Shown here piece by piece: positions 25,068 through 33,664 of a stretch of 64,000 bases of DNA. The translations under genes and the position numbers were made by a program. Source of the DNA: Bdellovibrio sp. GT3 (GTDB lineage Bacteria; Bdellovibrionota; Bdellovibrionia; Bdellovibrionales; Bdellovibrionaceae); the NCBI RefSeq assembly GCF_037996765.1, contig NZ_JBBNAD010000005.1:342001-406000 (forward strand), given 5' to 3'. The notes under the pieces are model-generated. The model worked only from the letters and a program-made list of their open reading frames with translations, ran no database searches and was not told the DNA's origin. Position 1 is the first letter of the stretch; each line of letters begins with the position of its first letter.

Positions 25068-25780
25068 ACCAGCTCCCCTTCCAAATGAGCCTTCAGTTGG
25101 AGATAACCTTCACGGGTTCCAAAATCAATCTCTGCGAACGAACCCAGAAGAAAGTCAGACTCATCCCTGATTTTCCCGAAAACATCCTTCTCAAAGGAAC
25201 ATTCAGCAGGCAATCCCAATTTTTCCCATTCATAAATGATGTCAGAATTTAAAAGCGCAACTCCGACATATTTATACTCTTCGGTGTTGTACAGATCTGA
25301 CCATTTCTGCACCTCACCTTTGGAAACCAACTCAAGCATCTTGATGCCGTCAGACCTACCCATCAAGAATATAGATTTACCAGAAATGGGATGTTTCGAC
25401 AGAGCCGGGAAAGGACATTCCTCGAAAAATGTGTCCGCGTTTGAAAGAATGAAACTGCTTTCCTTCAGGTAGGGCCCAATCAAAGCCAGAGCCCCACCGG
25501 TTCCAAGGCGTATTGGCTCCTCGGGGAATGAGAATCTCATACTATAGCTCTTCCCACTGACGTATTCCATAAGGGAATCTCGATCCGGTCCCGCCAAGAG
25601 AATTACGTGTTGAATTCCTGATTGCTGTGCTTGTTTGAGCAGATAATCCAGAAAAATAAAATTGCCAAACCGACTCAGACATTTGATCTGACCCTGAGCA
25701 TTCAAAAAATCGTTTAGACGAGATGCTTTTCCACCCGCCAAGAGAACCAAAGTTTTTGTTTCCAATTCTGAAGTTCCCAA
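25064..25780 (-). CDS. HddC-like sugar-1-phosphate nucleotidyltransferase
   Basis: About 239 residues from a TTG start at 25780, with AGGGAA 8 bases upstream; a TTG at 25765 is equally possible. The frame is open to 25894, but that part would overlap the divergent kinase gene by nearly 100 bases and carries no family sequence. Family blocks are LVLLAGGKASRL (a variant of LAGGXGTRL), IKCL with the substrate Lys, FILSNADTFFEE (metal Asp) and YKYVGVALLNSDIIYEW. HddC makes GDP-D-glycero-D-manno-heptose for surface polysaccharide. The adjoining HddA-like kinase supports this pathway, but the variant signature loop makes the exact substrate uncertain. Confidence 0.75.
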   Translation of the reverse strand: MGTSELETKTLVLLAGGKASRLNDFLNAQGQIKCLSRFGNFIFLDYLLKQAQQSGIQHVILLAGPDRDSLMEYVSGKSYSMRFSFPEEPIRLGTGGALALIGPYLKESSFILSNADTFFEECPFPALSKHPISGKSIFLMGRSDGIKMLELVSKGEVQKWSDLYNTEEYKYVGVALLNSDIIYEWEKLGLPAECSFEKDVFGKIRDESDFLLGSFAEIDFGTREGYLQLKAHLEGELV

Positions 25781-25796
25781 AGTAGCATTTCCCTGA

Positions 25797-26702
25797 ATGA
25801 TATTTAAAACGAGTATACCATATCGAATAGGTTTAATTGGAGGCGGAACAGATCTGCCTTTTTTTACTAACGAACATGGAACCGAAATCATCAACGCATC
25901 ATTTAATGCTTTCTCTCATTGTGAAATTCAGAAAATCCAAAGTCCACACATTTTTATTGAGACACAGGATTATAAAACTCATGCACAAATAGACAAGCTT
26001 CCGGAGCTGGCCCTGATCGCCAAAGATGAATTCAGAATCTGTCTTGCAGTACTGAATCATTTTGCGGATCAGATAATGAATCTAAAATCTGGTATTCACA
26101 TTAAATCCTATTCAGAGTTTGCTCCGCAAACAGGACTGGGGGGAAGCTCGGCACATTTGATATCTGTCTTAAAAACATGCCTGGAGTTTCTAAATCAATC
26201 ATGGGATGACGAGAAGATTCTAGATACCGCCCATTCACTTGAAAGAAATACGCTAAGTATTTTTGGTGGCTTTCAGGATTTCTATCCGTGCCTTCATCAA
26301 GGCGCGCATCATTTGTCCAAAAAACCCGATGCAGAAATCATCCATCACAAATTAGATAGCTCTTTCCTTAGGAACCTGGATCTTGCATTTTTTGTGTCTG
26401 AAACAACTGGTGTCAGTTTAGGCGAAATGGAATTGCCGGATGCAAGTTCGCTTCAGTTGCAAAAAAAGTACGCCCGTGAAGCAGCTCTAGCCTGGAAGTC
26501 CGGTGACGGAAAGACGTTCAAGCAAACTCTTAAAAGCAGCTGGAACGTCAAACAAGGTTCTGATCAAGCGCCGAAACATGTCTTTGCAATGAAAAGCTGC
26601 GGTCTTTCCAAGAAAATGAACGTTCTGGCTGTGGAGAATTCCAATGAAAAGATTTTTTTGGAAACCATCGGCCGTGGAGTGCGTAAAGTTGAGTGGACTT
26701 AA
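25797..26702 (+). CDS. HddA-like GHMP sugar kinase lacking the third GHMP motif
   Basis: 301 residues; HddA proteins are usually about 340. The N terminus MIFKTSIPYRIGLIGGGTDLPFF is characteristic of D-glycero-D-manno-heptose 7-phosphate kinase, and the phosphate loop reads TGLGGSSAHLISVLKT. Near the C terminus, where family members have a GAGGGG motif, the sequence passes from GLSKKMN straight to VLAVENSNEK, so that glycine loop is missing. The frame is otherwise intact and ends RKVEWT, as in relatives. It is divergent from the HddC-like gene and overlaps the following membrane-protein gene. Confidence 0.78.
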   Translation: MIFKTSIPYRIGLIGGGTDLPFFTNEHGTEIINASFNAFSHCEIQKIQSPHIFIETQDYKTHAQIDKLPELALIAKDEFRICLAVLNHFADQIMNLKSGIHIKSYSEFAPQTGLGGSSAHLISVLKTCLEFLNQSWDDEKILDTAHSLERNTLSIFGGFQDFYPCLHQGAHHLSKKPDAEIIHHKLDSSFLRNLDLAFFVSETTGVSLGEMELPDASSLQLQKKYAREAALAWKSGDGKTFKQTLKSSWNVKQGSDQAPKHVFAMKSCGLSKKMNVLAVENSNEKIFLETIGRGVRKVEWT

Positions 26703-28728
26703 AAATTTTATCAAACGTCACTGGGAGAAGTTGATCTTCCTAAACTGCATTGGTGCATTCTTAGCGCTTTATACTCATGACATCCTGTTTACACTGGATG
26801 GTGGCGGCAGATACGTCAGTGGCAAAGACCTGTTGGAAGTGGGTTATCACGGCTTCAATGACCACTACTTTATGGGAGGAATTCAAAATCTATTCTATCC
26901 CCCTCTTCATGATTTCCTGTTAGCAGGTGCAATAAAATTCAACGAATGGATTCTGTTCGGCGCATTGAATGAACGCCTTCTTTATAGCGCATTCGTATTC
27001 GGAATATTCACCTTCTTCATTTATTCCCTTTATAGAGTGAGCAGAAGTTTTGAAAACGCGTTCGCAAAAATATTCTTCGTTATTTTTGCGTCGTGGCCAC
27101 TGTATTTGAATATTTACTCTTTCGAAAAGAAGTTTGGCTATTTTCTGAATTTCTACAAAACACCCTATACGGTCTATTTTCAGGGTTTAACTCTACATGA
27201 CATATTCGTGACTGGAATCACCAATCAGTTTCTGTCGGCCGGATTTCTGGTTTTGGGAATTCTTTCAATCCAGAAAAAGAACAAGTACCTCTCGGCACTT
27301 TGGATTTCCCTTACGATTCTTAGTCACTTCGTCTTTGGACTGGTGATCGTGCTTATCTATGCAATAAAGAAGATTTTTGAGAAGGACTTCCGCACACTTT
27401 TTGCGGTTGGATTAGCATCCTTGGGTTTAACTGCCTTTTTTCTGATACCAATGATCGCAAATGGAAGCTATTTGATAACCATCAATTCAATTCCTATACG
27501 CACTGGCTTCTGGCTGTCGATCGTTGGTTTTTCATTTCTGTTCTATAAAAGCAGAACATATTCGTACTATCTATCCTTCTCCGCATTTATATTGGTAAGT
27601 TTAATAGGTATTTCAAAATTAGCGGATAAGTACGATCTGGCGTTCATACCTTTTCATTATTACCGTCTTTTGTTCGTCTCTCTTTTGGTGTTCATATTTG
27701 CCACAGCATTCGCTTTGAACGAACCACTGTCCCGTTTGCGTAAAGGCTTGATTCTGAGCGTATTTTTGGTCGCTTGGATTATGAATTTTGGCGGCCACTT
27801 CACGTTAGATAACTTATTTGATAAATATGAACCTGAAGTCGTCAGTATCACCCCTGAAAAACAGAATGACTTTTCTTTTGGGCGCACCTATTTTTTCGGG
27901 ATCACAAGGGGCGTGGACTTTGCATCTGAAATAACCTTGCACAGAATGCAATCGAGATCGTTCTTCACCAAAGGTCTTTACTGGGAAAGCGCACCGGCAA
28001 ACAGAATGACTTCTTCTGCTCTATTTTTCCTTACAGGTCCTCCTTCTGTCATGGAAGATGGATTTGATGATCCTTTTCATGGCAAAACCTGTCAGATCAT
28101 GAGTTGTTTCTTCAGATCCTTCTTAAACCAATCCGTCGCAACGGAAGTTTTCATGCCGCCCAAATACACAGTCGTCGAACACTTCTGGCAGGGCATGAAT
28201 TCGCGAAGTAACTTGGTTTCCTGCTATGATACCATTCTTAAGGATCTTGGCGAAAAGTCAGGACAACTCGCCTACGATTCTGTGAGCTTGGATCGGTATC
28301 TAAACAAAGCAACGGGAATGGTGCGCACCTTGAACACCAACTCCACCCGTCCCTCTTCACAATATTTCCTGGATCGCTGTACTGCAGATGTTAATGATGA
28401 CGGACGCGTCCCTGCGAATCAACTTCACAAGATTTCCCGAGTTTCATCTGGAGATTATGAGTTTTTCGCACCAGACACCAAAACCTCACTTTTAGTTTCC
28501 TTGCAATACTTCCCAGGATTTAAGTACGAAGCCAACGGTTTGAAAGATCTTTTACCTGAAGATTCGCCGTCTGCAGGTATGATTCTAAATGGATCAGGCA
28601 CTATAAAACTTCACTACAGCCGCACCCCACTCATGTGGGTTTCGTATTTTATTTCGGTATTAGCGTGGTCAGGAATGATTGTTATGGGTTTGGCCCATAT
28701 ACGACGTAGAATTCGTTCTGATAAATAA
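26689..28728 (+). CDS. Large polytopic membrane protein with periplasmic C-terminal domain
   Basis: About 679 residues. Start choice: TTG 26689 has GGAG about 9 bases upstream and gives a 14-base overlap with the kinase stop; the frame is open to ATG 26644, which lacks a ribosome site. The N-terminal 400 residues carry about ten membrane segments and an acidic first loop (LFTLDGGGRYVSGKDLLEVGYHG). The C-terminal 270 residues are soluble with several Cys (TCQIMSCFFRS, DRCTADVND) and finish with one more helix. The layout resembles YfhO/GT-C-type membrane glycosyltransferases, but no family is recognised. It is translationally linked to the kinase. Confidence 0.7.
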   Translation: MSGLKNFIKRHWEKLIFLNCIGAFLALYTHDILFTLDGGGRYVSGKDLLEVGYHGFNDHYFMGGIQNLFYPPLHDFLLAGAIKFNEWILFGALNERLLYSAFVFGIFTFFIYSLYRVSRSFENAFAKIFFVIFASWPLYLNIYSFEKKFGYFLNFYKTPYTVYFQGLTLHDIFVTGITNQFLSAGFLVLGILSIQKKNKYLSALWISLTILSHFVFGLVIVLIYAIKKIFEKDFRTLFAVGLASLGLTAFFLIPMIANGSYLITINSIPIRTGFWLSIVGFSFLFYKSRTYSYYLSFSAFILVSLIGISKLADKYDLAFIPFHYYRLLFVSLLVFIFATAFALNEPLSRLRKGLILSVFLVAWIMNFGGHFTLDNLFDKYEPEVVSITPEKQNDFSFGRTYFFGITRGVDFASEITLHRMQSRSFFTKGLYWESAPANRMTSSALFFLTGPPSVMEDGFDDPFHGKTCQIMSCFFRSFLNQSVATEVFMPPKYTVVEHFWQGMNSRSNLVSCYDTILKDLGEKSGQLAYDSVSLDRYLNKATGMVRTLNTNSTRPSSQYFLDRCTADVNDDGRVPANQLHKISRVSSGDYEFFAPDTKTSLLVSLQYFPGFKYEANGLKDLLPEDSPSAGMILNGSGTIKLHYSRTPLMWVSYFISVLAWSGMIVMGLAHIRRRIRSDK

Positions 28729-30127
28729 TGTGGTACTGAGTTTCGATAAGATCCAAAACGTTATTAGAGAGTCTTTGCACTGGGACCACGTGAGCTGCGG
28801 ACTCGCGAACGATCAATGCTATACTTTTACTTTTAAGCTGCTGCAAAAGAAGATCTTCTGAATATTCGCCCCTTGCGATGGACTGCCCGATTTCAAAGGG
28901 CCAAAATTCAGTGTTTTTATCTGCAAACATTGGCAGCGCCGGGTTTTCTGACCAGATAGACCCTTTGGCTTCACGAATATATTTTAAAACAACGTCCGTT
29001 TCTTCTTTAGCCTGATTTGTGTAATTAGCCCAGAATATATTAGGTCCCGGGTCCTTTATAAAATAGGAACGCACCTTCATATTTGGCCAACACGTAATCA
29101 GAACAACGGCGGCAGCAATGGAGGATTTAAGCAGTGACTTGTTTAAGTAGGTCTCTCCTCGGGCTACCAATAAAGTTAAAACGACGGACAACTCCAGCAG
29201 AAAATTTGAACTACTGCCCTCGCGCCCAGCACCCACAACCCAAATCAGGGAACTTGCCAAAAGCAATAACAATAACGCGTCAGCTTTTTTCAAATCCATT
29301 TTAACTAACCCATATACCGCCACCAATAGAACTCCTAAATGGAACTCAATATTGGACATCAGCATCTCAGTCAGGTTCAATAATTTGAACTGGTTTTGGT
29401 TGGATTTAATCAGATGGTCCCATACGAATCCCCCACTGAAATAGTGCAGGATTAAAAGCCCCCCAATGACGCCAGCAAAGTAAATTGACCAACGGCCCAG
29501 CTCTTTCTTTTGGAACCGGACCGTTTCCCAAAGCATCAACGTAAACGGAATCCACACAGCACTTTGCTTGGTAAAGAACGCCAGTATAAAACACACCAGA
29601 CTTAGAATTTTGAAAGAACTCTTTTCTGTCACCTTCAGGTAAAAGAACAGTCCCAGTATTTGAAGAAATAATGCCAATCCATCGACGCGCCCCATGGCCA
29701 TCCAGTTAGAAACCGAAAACCATGAAAACCAAAGCAGAAATGGCAGTGCAAAATCCCATGCCGTTGCCTTGTCCTCTTTCCAGTCGCAGTTTATTTTAGC
29801 AAGCAACAAGCCGACACCAACCAAAGCCAGCGTATTTATAAGACGAGCCGTGAACAACCAAGCTTCAGGTTCTTGCCCAATTAGCGACGTGATGTATTGA
29901 AATAAAGGAGTGTACGAAAAGTAGTTGAGATGTTCCGCGGCCTCGCGGGAGTATGGAAATAAACCCGAAAATAACGTTTTTACCTGGGAAAGCGTCGTCG
30001 CTTCCCCGTAGTCAATCGTATAGGGAAACCGCAGTATTTGTGCAGACCTGACGACGACGGCCAGATAGCAGATGAAGCCATAGAGAAAAAGAACGATTGA
30101 TAGTGGTTTTAACCTTTTCAATTGCAT
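28682..30127 (-). CDS. GT-C-like membrane glycosyltransferase, paralogue of the gene at 21417-22868
   Basis: 481 residues, about ten membrane segments beginning near the N terminus (SIVLFLYGFICYLAVVV). The conserved motifs shared with the 21417 gene product (acidic IDYGEATTLS loop, MGRVDGLALFLQILG, FTKQSAVWIPF, GREGSSSNFLLELSV) point to a common family and probably a common lipid-linked donor. Its last 47 bases overlap the 3' end of the preceding plus-strand gene on the opposite strand, so both proteins' C termini are encoded by the same DNA. Start ATG 30127 has no obvious ribosome site. Confidence 0.75.
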   Translation of the reverse strand: MQLKRLKPLSIVLFLYGFICYLAVVVRSAQILRFPYTIDYGEATTLSQVKTLFSGLFPYSREAAEHLNYFSYTPLFQYITSLIGQEPEAWLFTARLINTLALVGVGLLLAKINCDWKEDKATAWDFALPFLLWFSWFSVSNWMAMGRVDGLALFLQILGLFFYLKVTEKSSFKILSLVCFILAFFTKQSAVWIPFTLMLWETVRFQKKELGRWSIYFAGVIGGLLILHYFSGGFVWDHLIKSNQNQFKLLNLTEMLMSNIEFHLGVLLVAVYGLVKMDLKKADALLLLLLASSLIWVVGAGREGSSSNFLLELSVVLTLLVARGETYLNKSLLKSSIAAAVVLITCWPNMKVRSYFIKDPGPNIFWANYTNQAKEETDVVLKYIREAKGSIWSENPALPMFADKNTEFWPFEIGQSIARGEYSEDLLLQQLKSKSIALIVRESAAHVVPVQRLSNNVLDLIETQYHIIYQNEFYVVYGPNP

Positions 30128-30130
30128 GAA

Positions 30131-31264
30131 TTAAAAAGTCGGCGAGTTATTACATCTATCTGGAGACGCCAAATCGCAATTATTGTTATTACATCGCAAA
30201 TATCGCACTACTTGAGTGGAAATAGATGCACCACTACCCTGAACAGGAATTCGTTGCGAGTAACCGGTCGTGCCCCCTGCACCAACACATCTACCGGGAA
30301 TTGTAATTGTTGACGTCGAAGCTGACGCAGGTCTGGTTCCTGAGCCCGGAATTGTTATGGTAACAGGCACCGATTGATCAGGAAAACAAACATTGCCGCC
30401 TGATTGCCCTGGCACATTGATGTCAACATAGCCACCACCACCAACTGTGCTATTCACAGTCTGCCCGCATGCTCTTGTAGAACACTGGGAATCTGCTGTT
30501 ACAGCCCCTACGCCCTCACAATTGGCATTCGTGATCTTGTATATCTGTTCACAGCCTACACCGGTACCACCGACACCTTTTATCATTTGAGTGTTATTTG
30601 TTCCGCTTGGGCAAACTTTGCCAAGCTCATTGCGCACGGTTGTACCTGCAGGAGTACAAGTCCATGAACCACCCTGAATAGTTTGAATATCGTTTTCGTT
30701 GGGACAAAGAAAGTTACCATAGATCGTACCAAAGCAATTTGCAATTCTAGCTGCCGGACCAATTGGTCCTGTGGTCACAAAATAGGCCTTACCGACTTCA
30801 GTAAATTTTAAATCAACAGTTCTGGTATTTCCCGCATTCTGACGAACCTTCATTTTCAAATCAGTTACATACAGCCTCTGCGGAGCAGGAACTGCATTAA
30901 GTATTTCAGTTGGCTCAAATGCACGGATCCATTCGGTAGTTAAACCGTAGCTATTAAGACTTACGCCATCTGCAACAGTGTTTAGCGTGTCCAATCTAAA
31001 CGAAACGGCGATATTATTTCCTGTTAGGCCTGGGATTGAGCCTGGTATCGCTGGTGCCAATTGGAAAGGATTCGTTTTATTAACTAACTGCGAACATACG
31101 GCGTTCGAAGAGATAACAGATTGTAAAGTTGAAGTAAGGGACGCTCGCGACAAAGATGCGCGAACTTGGGCTGCTTGTTTACTAGATGTATTTCCCATCT
31201 CAGCAACTGCTAAGCCAAGTATTGCAGCCAATCCGAAGCCTACAAGCACCTGTATTATACTCAT
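30131..31264 (-). CDS. Pilin-like exported protein with Cys-rich C-terminal half
   Basis: 377 residues. The N terminus SIIQVLVGFGLAAILGLAVAEMG looks like the hydrophobic helix of type IV pilins and pseudopilins, but the basic leader and the Gly-Phe cleavage site before it are missing. AGGGGA precedes ATG 31264 and an in-frame stop TGA lies directly upstream, so the short start seems real. The C-terminal half is rich in Cys and Gly (CEGVGAVTADSQCSTRACGQ, RCNNNNCDLASPDRCNN), with a predicted set of disulfides. A surface or pilus-associated role is inference. Confidence 0.7.
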   Translation of the reverse strand: MSIIQVLVGFGLAAILGLAVAEMGNTSSKQAAQVRASLSRASLTSTLQSVISSNAVCSQLVNKTNPFQLAPAIPGSIPGLTGNNIAVSFRLDTLNTVADGVSLNSYGLTTEWIRAFEPTEILNAVPAPQRLYVTDLKMKVRQNAGNTRTVDLKFTEVGKAYFVTTGPIGPAARIANCFGTIYGNFLCPNENDIQTIQGGSWTCTPAGTTVRNELGKVCPSGTNNTQMIKGVGGTGVGCEQIYKITNANCEGVGAVTADSQCSTRACGQTVNSTVGGGGYVDINVPGQSGGNVCFPDQSVPVTITIPGSGTRPASASTSTITIPGRCVGAGGTTGYSQRIPVQGSGASISTQVVRYLRCNNNNCDLASPDRCNNSPTF

Positions 31265-31444
31265 TCATTCCCCTAAATAACGAACCAACGACTCCAAAGA
31301 TAAGTACTGATATAATGACATCATTTGAGCAGATTGAAGTAAATACTTAAAAATTTACGTCTCAACCTAATACATTGGTCCAGCTAATTAAGAGCTTATT
31401 TGATGGGGTTTGCGATCTTATGTTCGCTTCACTAACAGTTGAAA

Positions 31445-31474
31445 GAACGGCACCAAACAGGTGTCGTTCTTTTC
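31445..31474 (-). terminator. Hairpin terminator after the YceI gene
   Basis: GAACGGCACC (31445-31454), loop AAACA, GGTGTCGTTC (31460-31469), with one mismatch-type pair. Short T runs lie on both sides, so it may act in both directions; it is 22 bases past the YceI stop at 31497. Confidence 0.75.
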
Positions 31475-31496
31475 AGAAAATTTCCTGCTAATAAAA

Positions 31497-32033
31497 CTAC
31501 TTATTTTTTGCGAATTGAATATCCAATGAAATCGTCACATCATCACCGACCAGAACTCCACCGGCTTCCAAGGCCGCATTCCAGTTCAAGCCAAAGTCTT
31601 TGCGTTTGATTTTGGTTTTGCCGGAAATGGCAATTTTAGTATTACCCCAAGGATCTGTGTGCTCGGCGGATGGCCCTTCAACTTCAAGAACAACCTCTTT
31701 CGTCACACCGTGAATCGAAAGTTCGCCGGTCACTTTTAGCTCTTCGTCTCCAGAGCGCTCTACTTTGGTGGATTTAAAAGTGATCGTCGGATATTTTTCA
31801 ACGTCGAAAAAGTCCGCACTCTTCAAGTGGGCATCACGCTGAGCTTCGCGCGTATTGATACTTGCTGACTCGATGGAGGCTTCGATCACTGATTTTGTAA
31901 TGTCCGAAGAATCCAAAGCCAAAGTTCCGCTGAGTTTTTCAAAGCCACCATGAACTTTTGCGATCATCATGTGTTTGATGGAGAAGTTTGCGCTTGAGTG
32001 AGCCGGGTCGATTTGCCATTTAGTTGTAGTCAT
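31497..32033 (-). CDS. YceI-family lipid-binding-like protein
   Basis: 178 residues, close to the family length for the mature domain. The lipocalin-like YceI pattern is clear: WQIDPAHSSANFSIKHMMIAKVHGGF, then DVEKYPTITFKSTKVE and LNWNAALEAGGVLVGDDVTISLDIQ. YceI proteins bind isoprenoid lipids in a beta-barrel. Many are periplasmic, but this one has no signal peptide, so it should be cytosolic. AGGAGGACACT precedes ATG 32033. It is a single-gene unit. Confidence 0.93.
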   Translation of the reverse strand: MTTTKWQIDPAHSSANFSIKHMMIAKVHGGFEKLSGTLALDSSDITKSVIEASIESASINTREAQRDAHLKSADFFDVEKYPTITFKSTKVERSGDEELKVTGELSIHGVTKEVVLEVEGPSAEHTDPWGNTKIAISGKTKIKRKDFGLNWNAALEAGGVLVGDDVTISLDIQFAKNK

Positions 32034-32258
32034 AGTGTCCTCCTAGAGACTTGTTTATTTGCTACTCCCTTACTATCGACCATAACTGATTGTCGCGGCA
32101 GAGGACTGATATGCAAATCATTGTTGCATTTGTGTACCCCCTTCTCTTCAGAGGACCTTGTTAAGGTTCAAATAACGTCTTCCCACAAAACGAAAAACAA
32201 ATTAGTTTACGAATAAGCCGGAATAAGACAGTATCTCCAGGGGAATTCGGACTTAACT

Positions 32259-33134
32259 ATGAATTTACTAAGAATCATCTCAGCATCGGCAATACTACTC
32301 GTCTGCAGCCAAAGCTTTGCAGACATGCGATTTGTTTATCATGCTCCCGAATCCAGCAGCGATCATCGGTATAAATACCATTGGGAAATTCTGAAAACCG
32401 CATTGGATTTGACCACAAAGAAATTCGGACCTTACTCTTTTGTGCCTTCTGAAGTATTCAGTGAGAATCAACAACTGGCTGAAATGAAAAAGAGCAGTCC
32501 AAAGCTGACTGTGATGATTCGGGAAACCAACAAAGTATACGAATCGGAACTGACGTCAGTGAAAATTCCGATCGACAAAAACCTTATTGGCTATCGCGTT
32601 TTCCTGATTGAAAAGAAAACCCAAAAAGAGCTTAACAACGTAAACTCATTGAAACAGCTGCTTACTTTTTCAATTGGGCAAGGCACTGGCTGGGGAGATA
32701 TCTCGATTTTAAAGAACGCAGGATTTAACGTTCTGACTGAAGACAAGTACAACGATCTATTCAAATCCCTGAGTGGCGGAAAGTTCAAAATATTTCCTCG
32801 TGGAGTCGTCGAAGTCCTGGAGGAGTATCGCCAATTCAAGGGCAAGTATCCAAATTTGATGATCGAGAAAAATCTGTTGCTGTACTATCCTCTACCCACC
32901 TACTTCTGGTTTCACAATTCGCCAGACGGCCTTCTGATGGCACGCAGAGTGGAAGAAGGATTAAGATTCATGATTAAAACCGGTGCTTATCGCAAAATCT
33001 TCGACAAGCACTATTCAAAAGTCATTCGAGAACTGGATTTGAAAGACCGAACGATGATTGAAATCTCAAACCCCGATCTTCCAAACTCCGTACCCTTTGA
33101 CCGAAAAGAACTCTGGTACGATTCGGCCGAGTAA
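32259..33134 (+). CDS. Periplasmic solute-binding-like protein (SBP_bac_3 type)
   Basis: 291 residues with a signal peptide (MNLLRIISASAILLVCSQSFA, cleaved before DMRF). The body has the two-lobed architecture of family 3 solute-binding proteins: an early strand-helix unit (FVYHAPESSSDHRYKYHWEILKTAL), a hinge region (SIGQGTGWGDISILKNAGF) and a closing helix (GLRFMIKTGAYRKIFDKHYSKV). No permease or ATPase gene is adjacent, so the role may be sensing rather than transport. It is a single plus-strand gene, with its stop 5 bases from a convergent small gene. Confidence 0.75.
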   Translation: MNLLRIISASAILLVCSQSFADMRFVYHAPESSSDHRYKYHWEILKTALDLTTKKFGPYSFVPSEVFSENQQLAEMKKSSPKLTVMIRETNKVYESELTSVKIPIDKNLIGYRVFLIEKKTQKELNNVNSLKQLLTFSIGQGTGWGDISILKNAGFNVLTEDKYNDLFKSLSGGKFKIFPRGVVEVLEEYRQFKGKYPNLMIEKNLLLYYPLPTYFWFHNSPDGLLMARRVEEGLRFMIKTGAYRKIFDKHYSKVIRELDLKDRTMIEISNPDLPNSVPFDRKELWYDSAE

Positions 33135-33138
33135 CAAG

Positions 33139-33507
33139 TTATTTAATTTGAATCTTTAATTTGTACTTCGCTTTGGAAGTGCAAGTGTTCTCGACACCAT
33201 CTTTTGCACAAATCATTTTGCCACAGTTCATGGAAAGAACCTGATTGTCTTTGTTAAGCTCTTTCAATTCCTTCTTCCAATCAGCACAAGCCTTCTTCCA
33301 ATTCACACGAGCATCTTTAATCATAGTGGCTTCGTCGCCTTGAATTTCGTCCTCGCCCTCAGTCACTTCAAACTTATTATCAGCCGTAGAACCCTTCTTA
33401 ACCGAAATAGTAGTATCCCCATCCGCCGGAATGTCCTTAACCCCAATAGACTGAGCAAATGAAACCGAAACCAACAAAGTAACCAAAACCACAAAAACAG
33501 CTTTCAT
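33139..33507 (-). CDS. Small secreted protein of unknown function
   Basis: 122 residues with a signal peptide (MKAVFVVLVTLLVSVSFA, cleaved before QSIG). The mature part is short and charged (DGDTTISVKKGSTADNKFEV) with four Cys in the last 60 residues (KKACADWKKEL, SMNCGKMICAKDG, NTCTSKAKYK). AGGTTTTC precedes the start. No family recognised. It would be a disulfide-stabilised periplasmic protein. Confidence 0.72.
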   Translation of the reverse strand: MKAVFVVLVTLLVSVSFAQSIGVKDIPADGDTTISVKKGSTADNKFEVTEGEDEIQGDEATMIKDARVNWKKACADWKKELKELNKDNQVLSMNCGKMICAKDGVENTCTSKAKYKLKIQIK

Positions 33508-33664
33508 AAGAAAACCTCCAATTCAAAAATCCTACCCACTCCCCCAAAAACAAAAAAGCCATAACACCCCCGCTCCCCAACACAACCGTTCACCCAACGC
33601 ACAAAGTCATCCCCCAAACTCTCCATGGAGCAGCTCTTCCGACTGGTTTTTACAAAGAACTCAC

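Noticed and set aside
25781-25894. Upstream extension of the HddC-like protein (residues starting MMISVPC)
   Set aside because: It would overlap the divergent kinase gene and carries no family sequence; conserved sequence begins only at LVLLAGG.
26560-26702. Frameshift as the cause of the missing GHMP motif in the kinase
   Set aside because: The other two frames show no recognisable GAGGGG motif and soon reach stops, and the C terminus after the gap still looks like the family, so an in-frame loss fits better.
33508-33664. Gene or signal in the C-rich gap before the structured element
   Set aside because: No frame, hairpin or promoter convincing enough was seen; it is a low-complexity C/A-rich stretch.
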